Origin: a bacterium
Lineage (GTDB): Bacteria; CAIJMQ01; JAADFP01
Direction: 5' to 3'
Length of the DNA stretch: 10,375 bases
Assembly: GCA_027021085.1 (NCBI GenBank)
Contig: JALUVB010000266.1
Span: forward strand, 1-10,375
Shown here: piece by piece, positions 1 to 5,869 of the stretch
Layout of the letters: each line of letters begins with the position of its first letter
Position numbering within the stretch: the first letter of the stretch is position 1
Notes under the pieces: model-generated
Told to the model about the DNA's origin: nothing
Seen by the model: only the letters and a program-made list of their open reading frames with translations
The model's database searches: none
Position numbers and translations under genes: made by a program

Positions 1-69
1 ATGCAATGGCTGCCCGAGATAACCAATCCCGCCATCACCTGCTTTATTTTTAAAACTTGTAACTGCCAA
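1..69 (-). CDS. Possible 5' end of a gene; N-terminus resembles PduO-type cobalamin adenosyltransferase (partial)
   Basis: A minus-strand frame is open from a stop at 76-78 to the window edge. If it starts at the TTG at 67-69 it encodes 23 residues containing FKNKAGDGGIGYLGQ. The G-D-x-G-x-x-x-L-G pattern after a basic stretch resembles the N-terminus of PduO-type ATP:cob(I)alamin adenosyltransferases (K-T-G-D-x-G-x-T-x-L-x-G), but this is a short match made by eye. A purine-rich AGAGGA sits at 71-76, closer to the TTG than usual, so the start is uncertain. The gene would lie 38 bases downstream of tRNA-Leu in the same transcript. Other frames are open here too: minus-strand GTG/ATG at 33-38, and a plus-strand frame from 1 to a TAA near 93. 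Which one is coding cannot be settled from 69 bases. Confidence 0.3.
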   Translation of the reverse strand, partial: MAVTSFKNKAGDGGIGYLGQPLH

Positions 70-107
70 ATCCTCTTAAGCCCTATATTTTAACAGAAAC
101 CCTGGTC

Positions 108-193
108 TGGTGCGAGAGGGGGGAGTTGAACCCCCACGGGATTTCCCCACTGGATCCTAAATCCAGCGCGTCTACCAGTTCCGCCACCCTCGC
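108..193 (-). tRNA. trnL(uag): tRNA-Leu, anticodon UAG
   Basis: The reverse complement folds as a class II tRNA of 86 bases. The acceptor GCGAGGG pairs with CTCTCGC, the anticodon stem CTGGA/TCCAG encloses the loop TTTAGGA with anticodon TAG (plus-strand bases 157-159), a long variable arm follows (TGGGGAAATCCC), and the T-arm contains GGTTCAA. It reads CUA/CUN leucine codons. The discriminator A is at 111 and the 3' CCA is encoded (108-110). It is the second gene of a tRNA-Lys/tRNA-Leu transcript; a single base (194) separates the two tRNAs, so they must be separated by processing. Confidence 0.97.
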
Positions 194-194
194 G

Positions 195-267
195 TGGGAC
201 GTGGAGGACTTGAACCCCCAACCCACGGATTAAGAGTCCGTTGCTCTACCAGTTGAGCTAACGTCCC
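195..267 (-). tRNA. trnK(cuu): tRNA-Lys, anticodon CUU
   Basis: The reverse complement gives a canonical 73-base class I tRNA. The acceptor GGGACGT pairs with ACGTCCC, the D-loop contains AGCTCAACTGGTAGAGC, and the anticodon loop CTCTTAA carries CTT (plus-strand bases 232-234), reading AAG. The T-arm loop is GTTCAAG. The discriminator A is at 195. The next bases are C then the first G of tRNA-Leu, so CCA is not encoded and must be added by a nucleotidyltransferase, unlike the other two tRNAs in the window. It is promoter-proximal, with a promoter a few bases upstream. Confidence 0.97.
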
Positions 268-276
268 TCGGGCAGA

Positions 277-306
277 ATTATACCTTAATTACAGCTTTTA
301 TTTCAA
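277..306 (-). promoter_or_regulatory. Sigma70-type promoter of the tRNA-Lys/tRNA-Leu transcript
   Basis: On the minus strand, TTGAAA (301-306) and TATAAT (277-282) are separated by 18 bases. The -10 box ends nine bases before the 5' end of tRNA-Lys, giving a leader of a few bases, normal for a tRNA promoter. The -10 is perfect and the -35 matches five of six. Confidence 0.82.
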
Positions 307-330
307 CTCTTTCTGCATATCTGGTATCAT
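301..330 (+). promoter_or_regulatory. Candidate promoter of the ubiB-like gene, leaderless geometry
   Basis: TATCAT (325-330) is a five-of-six -10 box. TTTCAA (301-306), 18 bases upstream, is a weak -35 that shares its bases with the -35 of the opposite tRNA promoter. Only six bases separate the -10 from the ATG at 337, so transcription would start at or next to the start codon. No Shine-Dalgarno is visible in this interval. Confidence 0.45.
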
Positions 331-336
331 TAAAGC

Positions 337-2001
337 ATGGAGAAATTTTTACTCAGGCGGCCCATTCCTATTCACCGTTATCAGGAAATCGTGAATGTCT
401 TCGTGAAGTACGGTTTCCGTATGATTCTGGAGAAGTTAAGGCTCAGGGGAAAACTGCGTATAACTCCGGGAAGCAGGGAAAGCAAGGAGAAAACCGTCTT
501 GGCTTTGCCTGTGAGGGTGAGGATGATATGCGAGGAGTTAGGCCCTACATTTATAAAATTCGGACAGATTCTCAGTACTCGACCTGATTTGGTTCCCCTG
601 CCGTTACTACGGGAGTTGGAGAAACTGCAGGATGAAATACCACCGGTAAAAAAAGAAGAAATTTTTTCTGTGATTCACCAGGCTCTGAAAGAGAAGGAGT
701 CTATGTTTGCCAGTATAGATGAGATTCCCATAGCTTCCGGGTCCCTGGCGCAGGTGCATAGGGCAAGGCTTCACACGGGAGAGGAGGTGGTGCTGAAGGT
801 TAAAAAGCCTAAAGTGGAGGAACAGATAAAGGGGGATATTCGCATTCTTCATACTTTAGCCCATCTTATGGAAAGGTTTGTGCCGGAGCTACGGGTTTAT
901 GAGCCGATGAAAATTGTGGAAGAGTTTGAGAAATCGGTAAACCAGGAGCTTAATTTCCTTATAGAGGCGCGGAATATTTCCCTGCTCAGAAATGTTTTAG
1001 AGAAAGATAAAGTTATTAAGGTTCCCAGGGTATTTGAGAAGTTTTCCACGCACTCCCTTCTGGTAACGGAATATATTGAAGGGGACAAGCTCAGAGAGAT
1101 TATAGAGAAGAAGAGTTCTATGAGTGAGGCGATAGGTAAGAAGTTAACCGATTCAATCCTGGAACAGATTTTTTGCTACGGTATCTTTCATGCAGACCCT
1201 CACCCCGGGAACATAATAGTGGATAAGGAGGGAAATATTTATTTCCTTGACCTGGGGATAATAGGAAGATTGAGTGAGGAAAAGAGGCGGGTTATTGTCT
1301 CCTTGCTATATTATTCAATAGAGGGGGATGTGGAGAAAGTAATGAGGGGACTGCATACTTTAAAGATGTTCCCGGAGGAGATTGATAAGGAAAGACTGGA
1401 ATGGGAATTGGAAGAATTTATGAACAAATACCAGGGTATACCTCTTGCCCAGTTAAAGATTTCACAGATTATCGGTGACCTTTTGCAGATATTCAGGGAA
1501 TTCAAATTACGCCTTCCTTATAATCTTTCCCTAATGTTTAAGGCACTTTTGACCTGGGAGGGAGTGTATGTTCTGCTTGCTCCTGAAAAGGATATCGTGT
1601 TAGAGATGAAGGATGTTTTACTGAAATCCTTGAAACAGAATATTTCGCTTTCCCAGGTAATCAAGCAGTTGGGGAAACTGGGCGAGGAACTCTCAAGTTT
1701 TTCTCATGATTTGCCGGGACTAATAGATTCTCTCAGGAATATATTGAAAAAGGGATATGTGAATGTTGCTTTTGAACACAGGGGGTTGAAAGATTTTACC
1801 TCTACCATAGATAAGTCTTCCTATAGAATTTCTTTCAGTCTTATCATAGCTTCGCTTATTGTTGCCTCTTCCCTCATAATTGTTTCGGGTAAAGGCCCTA
1901 AATGGCTGGGACTTCCCTCTCTGGGGATTGCCGGATATGTCCTTTCGGGTTTCCTTGGGCTCTGGTTGATAGTGGGAATTCTAAAAGGAAGAAGGATGTA
2001 G
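337..2001 (+). CDS. ubiB: ABC1/AarF/UbiB family atypical kinase-like membrane protein
   Basis: The 554-residue length is typical of the family. Family hallmarks appear in order: the KxGQ segment (KFGQ at 74-77, followed by STRPDLVP), the nucleotide-binding loop ASGSLAQVH (133-141, normally AAASIGQVH), the invariant Lys in VLKV (154), QELNF (203-207), the catalytic-loop motif HADPHPGN (285-292), and DLG at 305-307 where most members have DFG. Two hydrophobic segments near residues 500-521 and 529-550 form the C-terminal membrane hairpin. Known UbiB/COQ8 proteins support quinone biosynthesis and act as ATPases rather than classical protein kinases. No quinone genes are nearby, so the substrate pathway here is inferred only from family. 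The ATG at 337 has no Shine-Dalgarno. It is transcribed alone, divergently from the tRNA pair. Confidence 0.93.
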   Translation: MEKFLLRRPIPIHRYQEIVNVFVKYGFRMILEKLRLRGKLRITPGSRESKEKTVLALPVRVRMICEELGPTFIKFGQILSTRPDLVPLPLLRELEKLQDEIPPVKKEEIFSVIHQALKEKESMFASIDEIPIASGSLAQVHRARLHTGEEVVLKVKKPKVEEQIKGDIRILHTLAHLMERFVPELRVYEPMKIVEEFEKSVNQELNFLIEARNISLLRNVLEKDKVIKVPRVFEKFSTHSLLVTEYIEGDKLREIIEKKSSMSEAIGKKLTDSILEQIFCYGIFHADPHPGNIIVDKEGNIYFLDLGIIGRLSEEKRRVIVSLLYYSIEGDVEKVMRGLHTLKMFPEEIDKERLEWELEEFMNKYQGIPLAQLKISQIIGDLLQIFREFKLRLPYNLSLMFKALLTWEGVYVLLAPEKDIVLEMKDVLLKSLKQNISLSQVIKQLGKLGEELSSFSHDLPGLIDSLRNILKKGYVNVAFEHRGLKDFTSTIDKSSYRISFSLIIASLIVASSLIIVSGKGPKWLGLPSLGIAGYVLSGFLGLWLIVGILKGRRM

Positions 2002-2155
2002 TATGGCACTTGATTGGGTGCCCTGCTGCCCGCTCTTCTCGCCTGCCGGCTAATCCCTCCCTCCCGGGAGACCAGTGAGCTGCTTTTACCCGACCCGAAG
2101 TATCTGCCTGCTCACTTCACTCTGTTTTCTTTCTGTCCCGGTCTGTGGGTTGCCG
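2002..2155. other. Convergent intergenic gap, C-rich on the plus strand
   Basis: This 154-base spacer separates the 3' ends of the ubiB-like gene and plsC. It is richer in C on the plus strand than the flanking genes, and includes a 10-bp palindrome CTCCCGGGAG near 2061-2070. An inverted repeat AGTGAGC (2074-2080) / GCTCACT (2110-2116) encloses a 29-base loop and is followed by a T/C-rich stretch. That could be a weak terminator for ubiB, but the loop is too long to call it. No ORF or RNA gene is supported. Confidence 0.5.
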
Positions 2156-2767
2156 TCAAGGATGGCTTTGCAGTTTTCGTATCTCTTCCATAATCAGGAA
2201 GGTGAATTTTTTATAATTTTCTTTATTTCCTTTTCCCTGCGGATATAGCGGCTTGCCAAATTTAACCGTGATTTTAACCGGTGAGAGCATCTTGGCGCCG
2301 GGGGGGAGTGCTTTGAAGCTGTTCTCTATGAATGTAGGGATAACGGGTGAGGAAGTGAGATACGATATGAAGGCTACGCCTGGCTTCCCCTCCTGTAGTT
2401 TCCCGTCTTTACTGCGGGTTCCTTCGGGAAAAAGCAGGACTACTTTTTCTTCCTTGAGCACTTCTCTTAATTTGCGAAAGGTCAGCGCAGATGCGTTATC
2501 CCTGTCCATGGGAATGGCATTGATTTTTCTCAGAAATAAGGGGAAGAAAAACCCCTCGAATAACTCGGCTTTTGCCAGGAAGAACATCTGGCGTGAGCAG
2601 GCGGTGCCTATCAATACCGGGTCAAGGAAACTGGCATGATTGGCAGCCAGGATAACCCTCCCTTTCCTGGGAATATTTTCTGCCCCGATGTTCTCCAGGC
2701 GGAATAATGCCCAGAGAATGAATCTCCCGATTGAGTGCAAAAATGCGTAGAGTAAGTTAATTTTCAT
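2156..2767 (-). CDS. plsC: 1-acyl-sn-glycerol-3-phosphate acyltransferase (PlsC family)
   Basis: This 203-residue protein should acylate lysophosphatidic acid to phosphatidic acid at the inner membrane face. Acyltransferase block I is NHASFLD with the catalytic His44 and Asp49 (HX4D). Block II is IPMDRD at 85-90, block III is FPEGTRS at 113-119, and block IV is near VIPTF (about 142-146). The N-terminal 20 residues are amphipathic to hydrophobic, as usual for membrane attachment. It is the last gene of the minus operon. Its ATG (2765-2767) lies inside the end of cmk, an 11-base overlap, with no strong Shine-Dalgarno, so translation is probably coupled to cmk. Exact acyl-donor preference (acyl-CoA or acyl-ACP) cannot be read from the sequence. 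Confidence 0.93.
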   Translation of the reverse strand: MKINLLYAFLHSIGRFILWALFRLENIGAENIPRKGRVILAANHASFLDPVLIGTACSRQMFFLAKAELFEGFFFPLFLRKINAIPMDRDNASALTFRKLREVLKEEKVVLLFPEGTRSKDGKLQEGKPGVAFISYLTSSPVIPTFIENSFKALPPGAKMLSPVKITVKFGKPLYPQGKGNKENYKKFTFLIMEEIRKLQSHP

Positions 2768-3410
2768 CTCTATTTATAAATGCAAGTATTTGGTCTATGG
2801 TTTCCTCTATGGAAAGGTGCGTATTATCTATGAATAGTGCCCCCTTGGGCACAGTAAGCGGAGCTAATTTCCTTTTGGAGTCTCTTTTGTCCCTTTCCTC
2901 TATCGCGTTCTTTACCTGGGTAAAGTGAGCTTCTTTTCCTTTCTCCTTCAATTCTTTGCATCTCCTGCGTGCCCGTTCTTCTAATGATGCTGTGAGGTAT
3001 ATCTTGTAGGAAGCATGGGGGAATACCACGCTTCCCATGTCTCTTCCTTCCACTACTACATTCCTGTTTCTGGCGTACTCCCGTAAAATGTTATTCACTT
3101 TCTCTCTTACCTGGGGAATACGGCACACCCACCAGATTTCACGGGTAACTTCCGGGTTTCTTATCTCTTCCGTTATCTCTTCCCCATTTATCCATAGGCG
3201 CATTTTCTCTGCTATTTTTATGGTTAATTTCAACCCGGGAAGGATCGATTTTATTATACGGTCTTTGTCAAAACCTTTTTTTAATGCTTCCAGGGTAATA
3301 GCTCTATACAGTGCGCCGGAGTCTAAGTATATTATACCAAGTCTCCTGGCCAGGCTCTTGGCCAGGGAAGTTTTTCCTGCACCGGAAGGTCCGTCAATGG
3401 TTATAATCAT
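2757..3410 (-). CDS. cmk: (d)CMP kinase (cytidylate kinase)
   Basis: The 217-residue enzyme phosphorylates CMP/dCMP with ATP. The start is the ATG at 3408-3410, because the family begins directly with MIITIDGPSGAGKT; an upstream extension to 3551 would only run into lepB. Visible motifs are the P-loop GPSGAGKT (7-14), LDSGALYR (29-36), PEVT (86-89), PQVR (99-102), EGRDMG (121-126) and the RDKRDSKR substrate-lid motif that precedes APL. Most residues that bind CMP in the E. coli enzyme are kept. However, the position of E. coli Ser101, which contacts the nucleotide sugar, is Trp93 here (IWWV). GGGGAG inside the lepB end, 11 bases before the ATG, can serve as Shine-Dalgarno. lepB ends four bases upstream and plsC overlaps its end. 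Confidence 0.95.
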   Translation of the reverse strand: MIITIDGPSGAGKTSLAKSLARRLGIIYLDSGALYRAITLEALKKGFDKDRIIKSILPGLKLTIKIAEKMRLWINGEEITEEIRNPEVTREIWWVCRIPQVREKVNNILREYARNRNVVVEGRDMGSVVFPHASYKIYLTASLEERARRRCKELKEKGKEAHFTQVKNAIEERDKRDSKRKLAPLTVPKGALFIDNTHLSIEETIDQILAFINRDEN

Positions 3411-3414
3411 TTTT

Positions 3415-3924
3415 TTACTTACTCCCCGAGATTTTCCCCCAGCGGGAAGGAGGCCAGTAGATAAAAACATCCTTTCCCCGGATAAGCTTTCTGGGAATGG
3501 GGCCATACACCGAGGAGTCTTCCGAGTTATTGCGGTTGTCCCCCAGCACAAAGTAATAGCCTTCCGGTATTTTAATAGGGGGGAGGTAATAGGCAGGAGG
3601 ATTTTTTATGTATGGTTCGTAGAGGTAGACACCATTTATAAAAACTTTTCCATCTTTTATGCTTATGGTTTCTCCCGGGAGGGCTATCACTCTTTTCACT
3701 AATATCTCTTTTTTATCCAGGGGATTAATGAAGACTACCAGGTCCCCTCTGTTTATCTCTTTTGTGCGAAAGGTTATCACCTTATCCCCGGGTTTCAAGG
3801 TTGGTTCCATGGAAGCAGAGGGCACCAGGAAGAAACGCATACCGCGAAAGTAAACCAGGTAATTCCATAGGGAGAATAAAATCAGTACACCCAGGAGACT
3901 CCGGTCTCTGCGGGACAGCTTCAT
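3415..3924 (-). CDS. lepB: Signal peptidase I (S26 family)
   Basis: This 169-residue membrane protease removes Sec/Tat signal peptides on the outer face of the membrane. A single N-terminal membrane segment spans about residues 9-26. Box B is PSASMEPTL with nucleophile Ser38, box C covers RGDLVVF (59-65), and box D is KRVIALPGE with general-base Lys77. Box E is GDNRNNSEDSSVYGP near the C-terminus. The usual SxDSRxxG reads SEDSSVYG, so the customary Arg is Ser. The short periplasmic portion resembles Gram-positive-style SipS more than the large E. coli enzyme. Its ATG overlaps the aroA stop codon in an ATGA junction (3921-3924), indicating coupled translation. Confidence 0.93.
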   Translation of the reverse strand: MKLSRRDRSLLGVLILFSLWNYLVYFRGMRFFLVPSASMEPTLKPGDKVITFRTKEINRGDLVVFINPLDKKEILVKRVIALPGETISIKDGKVFINGVYLYEPYIKNPPAYYLPPIKIPEGYYFVLGDNRNNSEDSSVYGPIPRKLIRGKDVFIYWPPSRWGKISGSK

Positions 3925-5183
3925 ATATCCTTCAGCAGATTAAAGAAGTTGGGAAAGGAGATGTTCACGCATTCGGTTCCTTCTACGATAGTTTCGCCTT
4001 CGGCGATGCTGCCGGCTATAGAGAGCATCATGGCAATTCTGTGGTCACCGTTGCTTTTTACCCGGTTTCCTTTTAGAGCCGCAGGGCCCTTGATTATCAT
4101 TCCATCAGGCCGTTCCTGGATATCTGCTCCCATAAGCCGGAGATTATCCACGGTAGTTTTTATACGGTCAGATTCCTTTACCCGTAATTCTTCTGCTCCT
4201 TCAATTCTACTTTCTCCTTCTGCCTGTGTGGCCAGAAGCGCTATAAGGGGTATTTCGTCTATTACGCCAGGGATGTCTTCTCTCTGCAAGGCTATGGGGG
4301 AAAGTTTACTCCCTTCTATTTCTATGTCTCCGCGCGGTTCCCAGGTCTCTCCCTTCCGGCTAATTTTTATTTTTGCGCCCATCTTCTCTAATACTTTTAA
4401 AAATCCTGTTCGAGTGGGATTCAGGCCTACATCTTTTATGGTAAGTGAGCTTCCTTCTATAAGTGCAGACAGGGCAATGAAGAAAGCGGCGGAAGAGAAA
4501 TCGCCCGGCACACAAAAATATCGGCTTCTTAATTTTGCCTTACCGCTTACTATGATTTTACTTCCTTCTCTCCGGATGTCTCCTCCCATGTATTTAAGCA
4601 TCCTTTCGGTATGGTCCCGGGAGGGAAGTGGTTCAATTATTGTGGAATATTTGGGAATTCCCAGGGCCGCCAGTATAATAGATGATTTGACCTGGGCACT
4701 TGGGATGGGCAGGGTATAGCTAATAGGAGAAAGTCTGTTTCCCTTTACTGCTACGGGCAGATACTTATCCTGCCTTGCCCAGAATTTTCCTCCCATAAGG
4801 GTAAGGGGCTGGATTACCCTGTCCATGGGTCTTCTGCGGAGGGAATTGTCTCCTGTTATCACGGAAAAGAAGGGAAGCCGGGAGAGGATTCCCAGAATCA
4901 GCCTGGCCGTGGTTCCGGAGTTTTCTGCATTAAGCACATCTTCCGGTTCTTTCCAGCCTCTGCCTTTTATTATCCAGGCTTCTCCCTCTTTTTCTATGGT
5001 TTTGCCCAGTTTTTTGAGTATTTCAAGGGTAGCCAGGACATCCCGGGATTCGAGTAAATTTTCCACCCTGCTTTCTCCTTCTGCCAGGCTGCCTAAGATT
5101 AAAGCACGGTGGGAAATGGATTTATCTGCCGGGACTCTAAGCGAGGAAGCAAAGGGTTCCTTCCGGGTAATATGGTAATTCAT
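3921..5183 (-). CDS. aroA: 3-phosphoshikimate 1-carboxyvinyltransferase (EPSP synthase)
   Basis: This 420-residue enzyme joins PEP to shikimate-3-phosphate in the sixth step of chorismate synthesis. Motifs are VPADKSISHRA with PEP-binding Lys21 and Arg26, NSGTTAR (88-94), GDNSLRRRPM (111-120), SAQVKSS (162-168), SRDHTERM, NPTRTG, DEIPLIA and LRVKESDRI with the catalytic Asp and Glu. SAQ-V-K, R-D-H-T-E and N-P-T-R are the set seen in Bacillus-type and class II enzymes rather than in E. coli AroA. Gly90, equivalent to E. coli Gly96 at the glyphosate pocket, is retained. The ATG follows the preceding gene's TAA directly (TAAATG), and GGGGGA nine bases upstream is the Shine-Dalgarno. It ends in an ATGA overlap with lepB. 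Confidence 0.97.
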   Translation of the reverse strand: MNYHITRKEPFASSLRVPADKSISHRALILGSLAEGESRVENLLESRDVLATLEILKKLGKTIEKEGEAWIIKGRGWKEPEDVLNAENSGTTARLILGILSRLPFFSVITGDNSLRRRPMDRVIQPLTLMGGKFWARQDKYLPVAVKGNRLSPISYTLPIPSAQVKSSIILAALGIPKYSTIIEPLPSRDHTERMLKYMGGDIRREGSKIIVSGKAKLRSRYFCVPGDFSSAAFFIALSALIEGSSLTIKDVGLNPTRTGFLKVLEKMGAKIKISRKGETWEPRGDIEIEGSKLSPIALQREDIPGVIDEIPLIALLATQAEGESRIEGAEELRVKESDRIKTTVDNLRLMGADIQERPDGMIIKGPAALKGNRVKSNGDHRIAMMLSIAGSIAEGETIVEGTECVNISFPNFFNLLKDI

Positions 5184-5762
5184 TTAATAGATCCCCCACA
5201 TTATTAAAGAGGCGATTAAAGGGATAGTAAAATTGTCATCCAGGGGTAGGGGGAGAATTTCTACTACTGCACTGGTAAGAGCACCGGCAAAGATTAAAAG
5301 AGGAGTAAGTTGAGGGTAATAACGGGAGAGAAACCAACCGCTAAGGAGGGCTACGATAAAAAAGCCTAAAAAACCTTCCAGTGTCTTATTAAATATTTTT
5401 ATTCTGCCCCATTTTTCCCCTACTACTGCTGCTGATACATCTCCCAGGGCAAGAAAAGTAAGAGCAGCTACCCCGATGAATTTTGGGAATACCAGGATGG
5501 TGATTAGCACACTTATAAGGAAAAAAGTGGTGCCGATAGGTTTTTTCCTTTCCTCTTCCTTTACCAGGCCTCTTATATTGCGGAATACCCAGTTGTTAAA
5601 GCTAGGGTGGGTAAACCTTTCTATTTCAAAGATCAGAACGAGCAACAGAAGAAAACCAGTAAAAAGAGCGGGCCAGAGCTTAGAAGAAGCAAAGTAATAC
5701 CCTAAGGGAAATAGTATCCCTACTCCTAAGTGGTACAGGTTGCGGTGCCATCTCTTTGCCAT
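5184..5762 (-). CDS. Polyprenol/diacylglycerol kinase-like integral membrane protein (SEC59/DGK1/VTE5-like)
   Basis: The 192-residue protein is mostly hydrophobic, with about six membrane segments. It carries signature pieces of the CTP-dependent lipid kinase and phytol/dolichol kinase family, which is related to phosphatidate cytidylyltransferases: KKPIGTTFF (73-81), GDVSAAVVGEKWG (107-119), KTLEG (126-130), and LPLDDNFTIPL near the C-terminus. Such proteins phosphorylate a membrane alcohol (phytol, dolichol or diacylglycerol) using CTP. The actual substrate cannot be deduced. Co-transcription with cmk (supplying CDP and hence CTP) and plsC (supplying phosphatidate) fits a lipid role. It is the first gene of the operon. 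The ATG at 5760-5762 has AAGG 13 bases upstream and GGCAGG directly abutting, so its ribosome binding site is not ideal. Confidence 0.83.
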   Translation of the reverse strand: MAKRWHRNLYHLGVGILFPLGYYFASSKLWPALFTGFLLLLVLIFEIERFTHPSFNNWVFRNIRGLVKEEERKKPIGTTFFLISVLITILVFPKFIGVAALTFLALGDVSAAVVGEKWGRIKIFNKTLEGFLGFFIVALLSGWFLSRYYPQLTPLLIFAGALTSAVVEILPLPLDDNFTIPLIASLIMWGIY

Positions 5763-5786
5763 CCTGCCAGAACCTTACTATCTAAC

Positions 5787-5809
5787 TAATTGAATAAACT
5801 AATCAATTA
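5787..5809. promoter_or_regulatory. Candidate operator palindrome over the operon's -10/start region
   Basis: TAATTGA (5787-5793) and TCAATTA (5803-5809) form perfect 7-bp inverted arms with a 9-base spacer. The right arm overlaps the minus-strand TATAAT, and the centre falls at the expected transcription start. A dimeric repressor bound here would block the operon. In an AT-rich interval such a repeat can also arise by chance. Confidence 0.35.
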
Positions 5810-5814
5810 TATCA
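5806..5814 (-). promoter_or_regulatory. Extended -10 promoter of the lipid kinase-aroA-lepB-cmk-plsC operon
   Basis: The minus strand reads TGATATAAT, a perfect TATAAT (5806-5811) with the TGn extension (5812-5814). No good -35 lies at the usual distance, as expected for extended -10 promoters. A start near 5799 would leave a leader of roughly 37 bases before the ATG at 5762. Confidence 0.68.
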
Positions 5815-5833
5815 TATCAATAAGGCGGAAAAT

Positions 5834-5862
5834 TTGTAAAAATGCTCGCTTTTGTGTAAAAT
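5834..5862 (+). promoter_or_regulatory. Promoter of the nucleotidyltransferase-moaC-macrodomain transcript
   Basis: TTGTAA (5834-5839, four of six) and TAAAAT (5857-5862, five of six) are separated by exactly 17 bases. The -10 ends seven bases before the GTG at 5870, so the predicted start of transcription coincides with that codon. Confidence 0.58.
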
Positions 5863-5869
5863 TGCCTCC

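Noticed and set aside
3411-3551. N-terminal extension of cmk by 47 codons
   Set aside because: The extension lies wholly inside lepB, and Cmk proteins begin at the MIITIDGPSGAGKT segment.
3037-3702. 221-codon plus-strand open frame spanning cmk and lepB
   Set aside because: It is antisense to two well-supported genes, crosses their junction, and resembles no family.
3949-4719. 256-codon plus-strand open frame
   Set aside because: It is antisense to aroA, whose motifs are complete. Its translation is Ser/Pro/Ile-rich with no recognisable domain and no start context, typical of a shadow frame.
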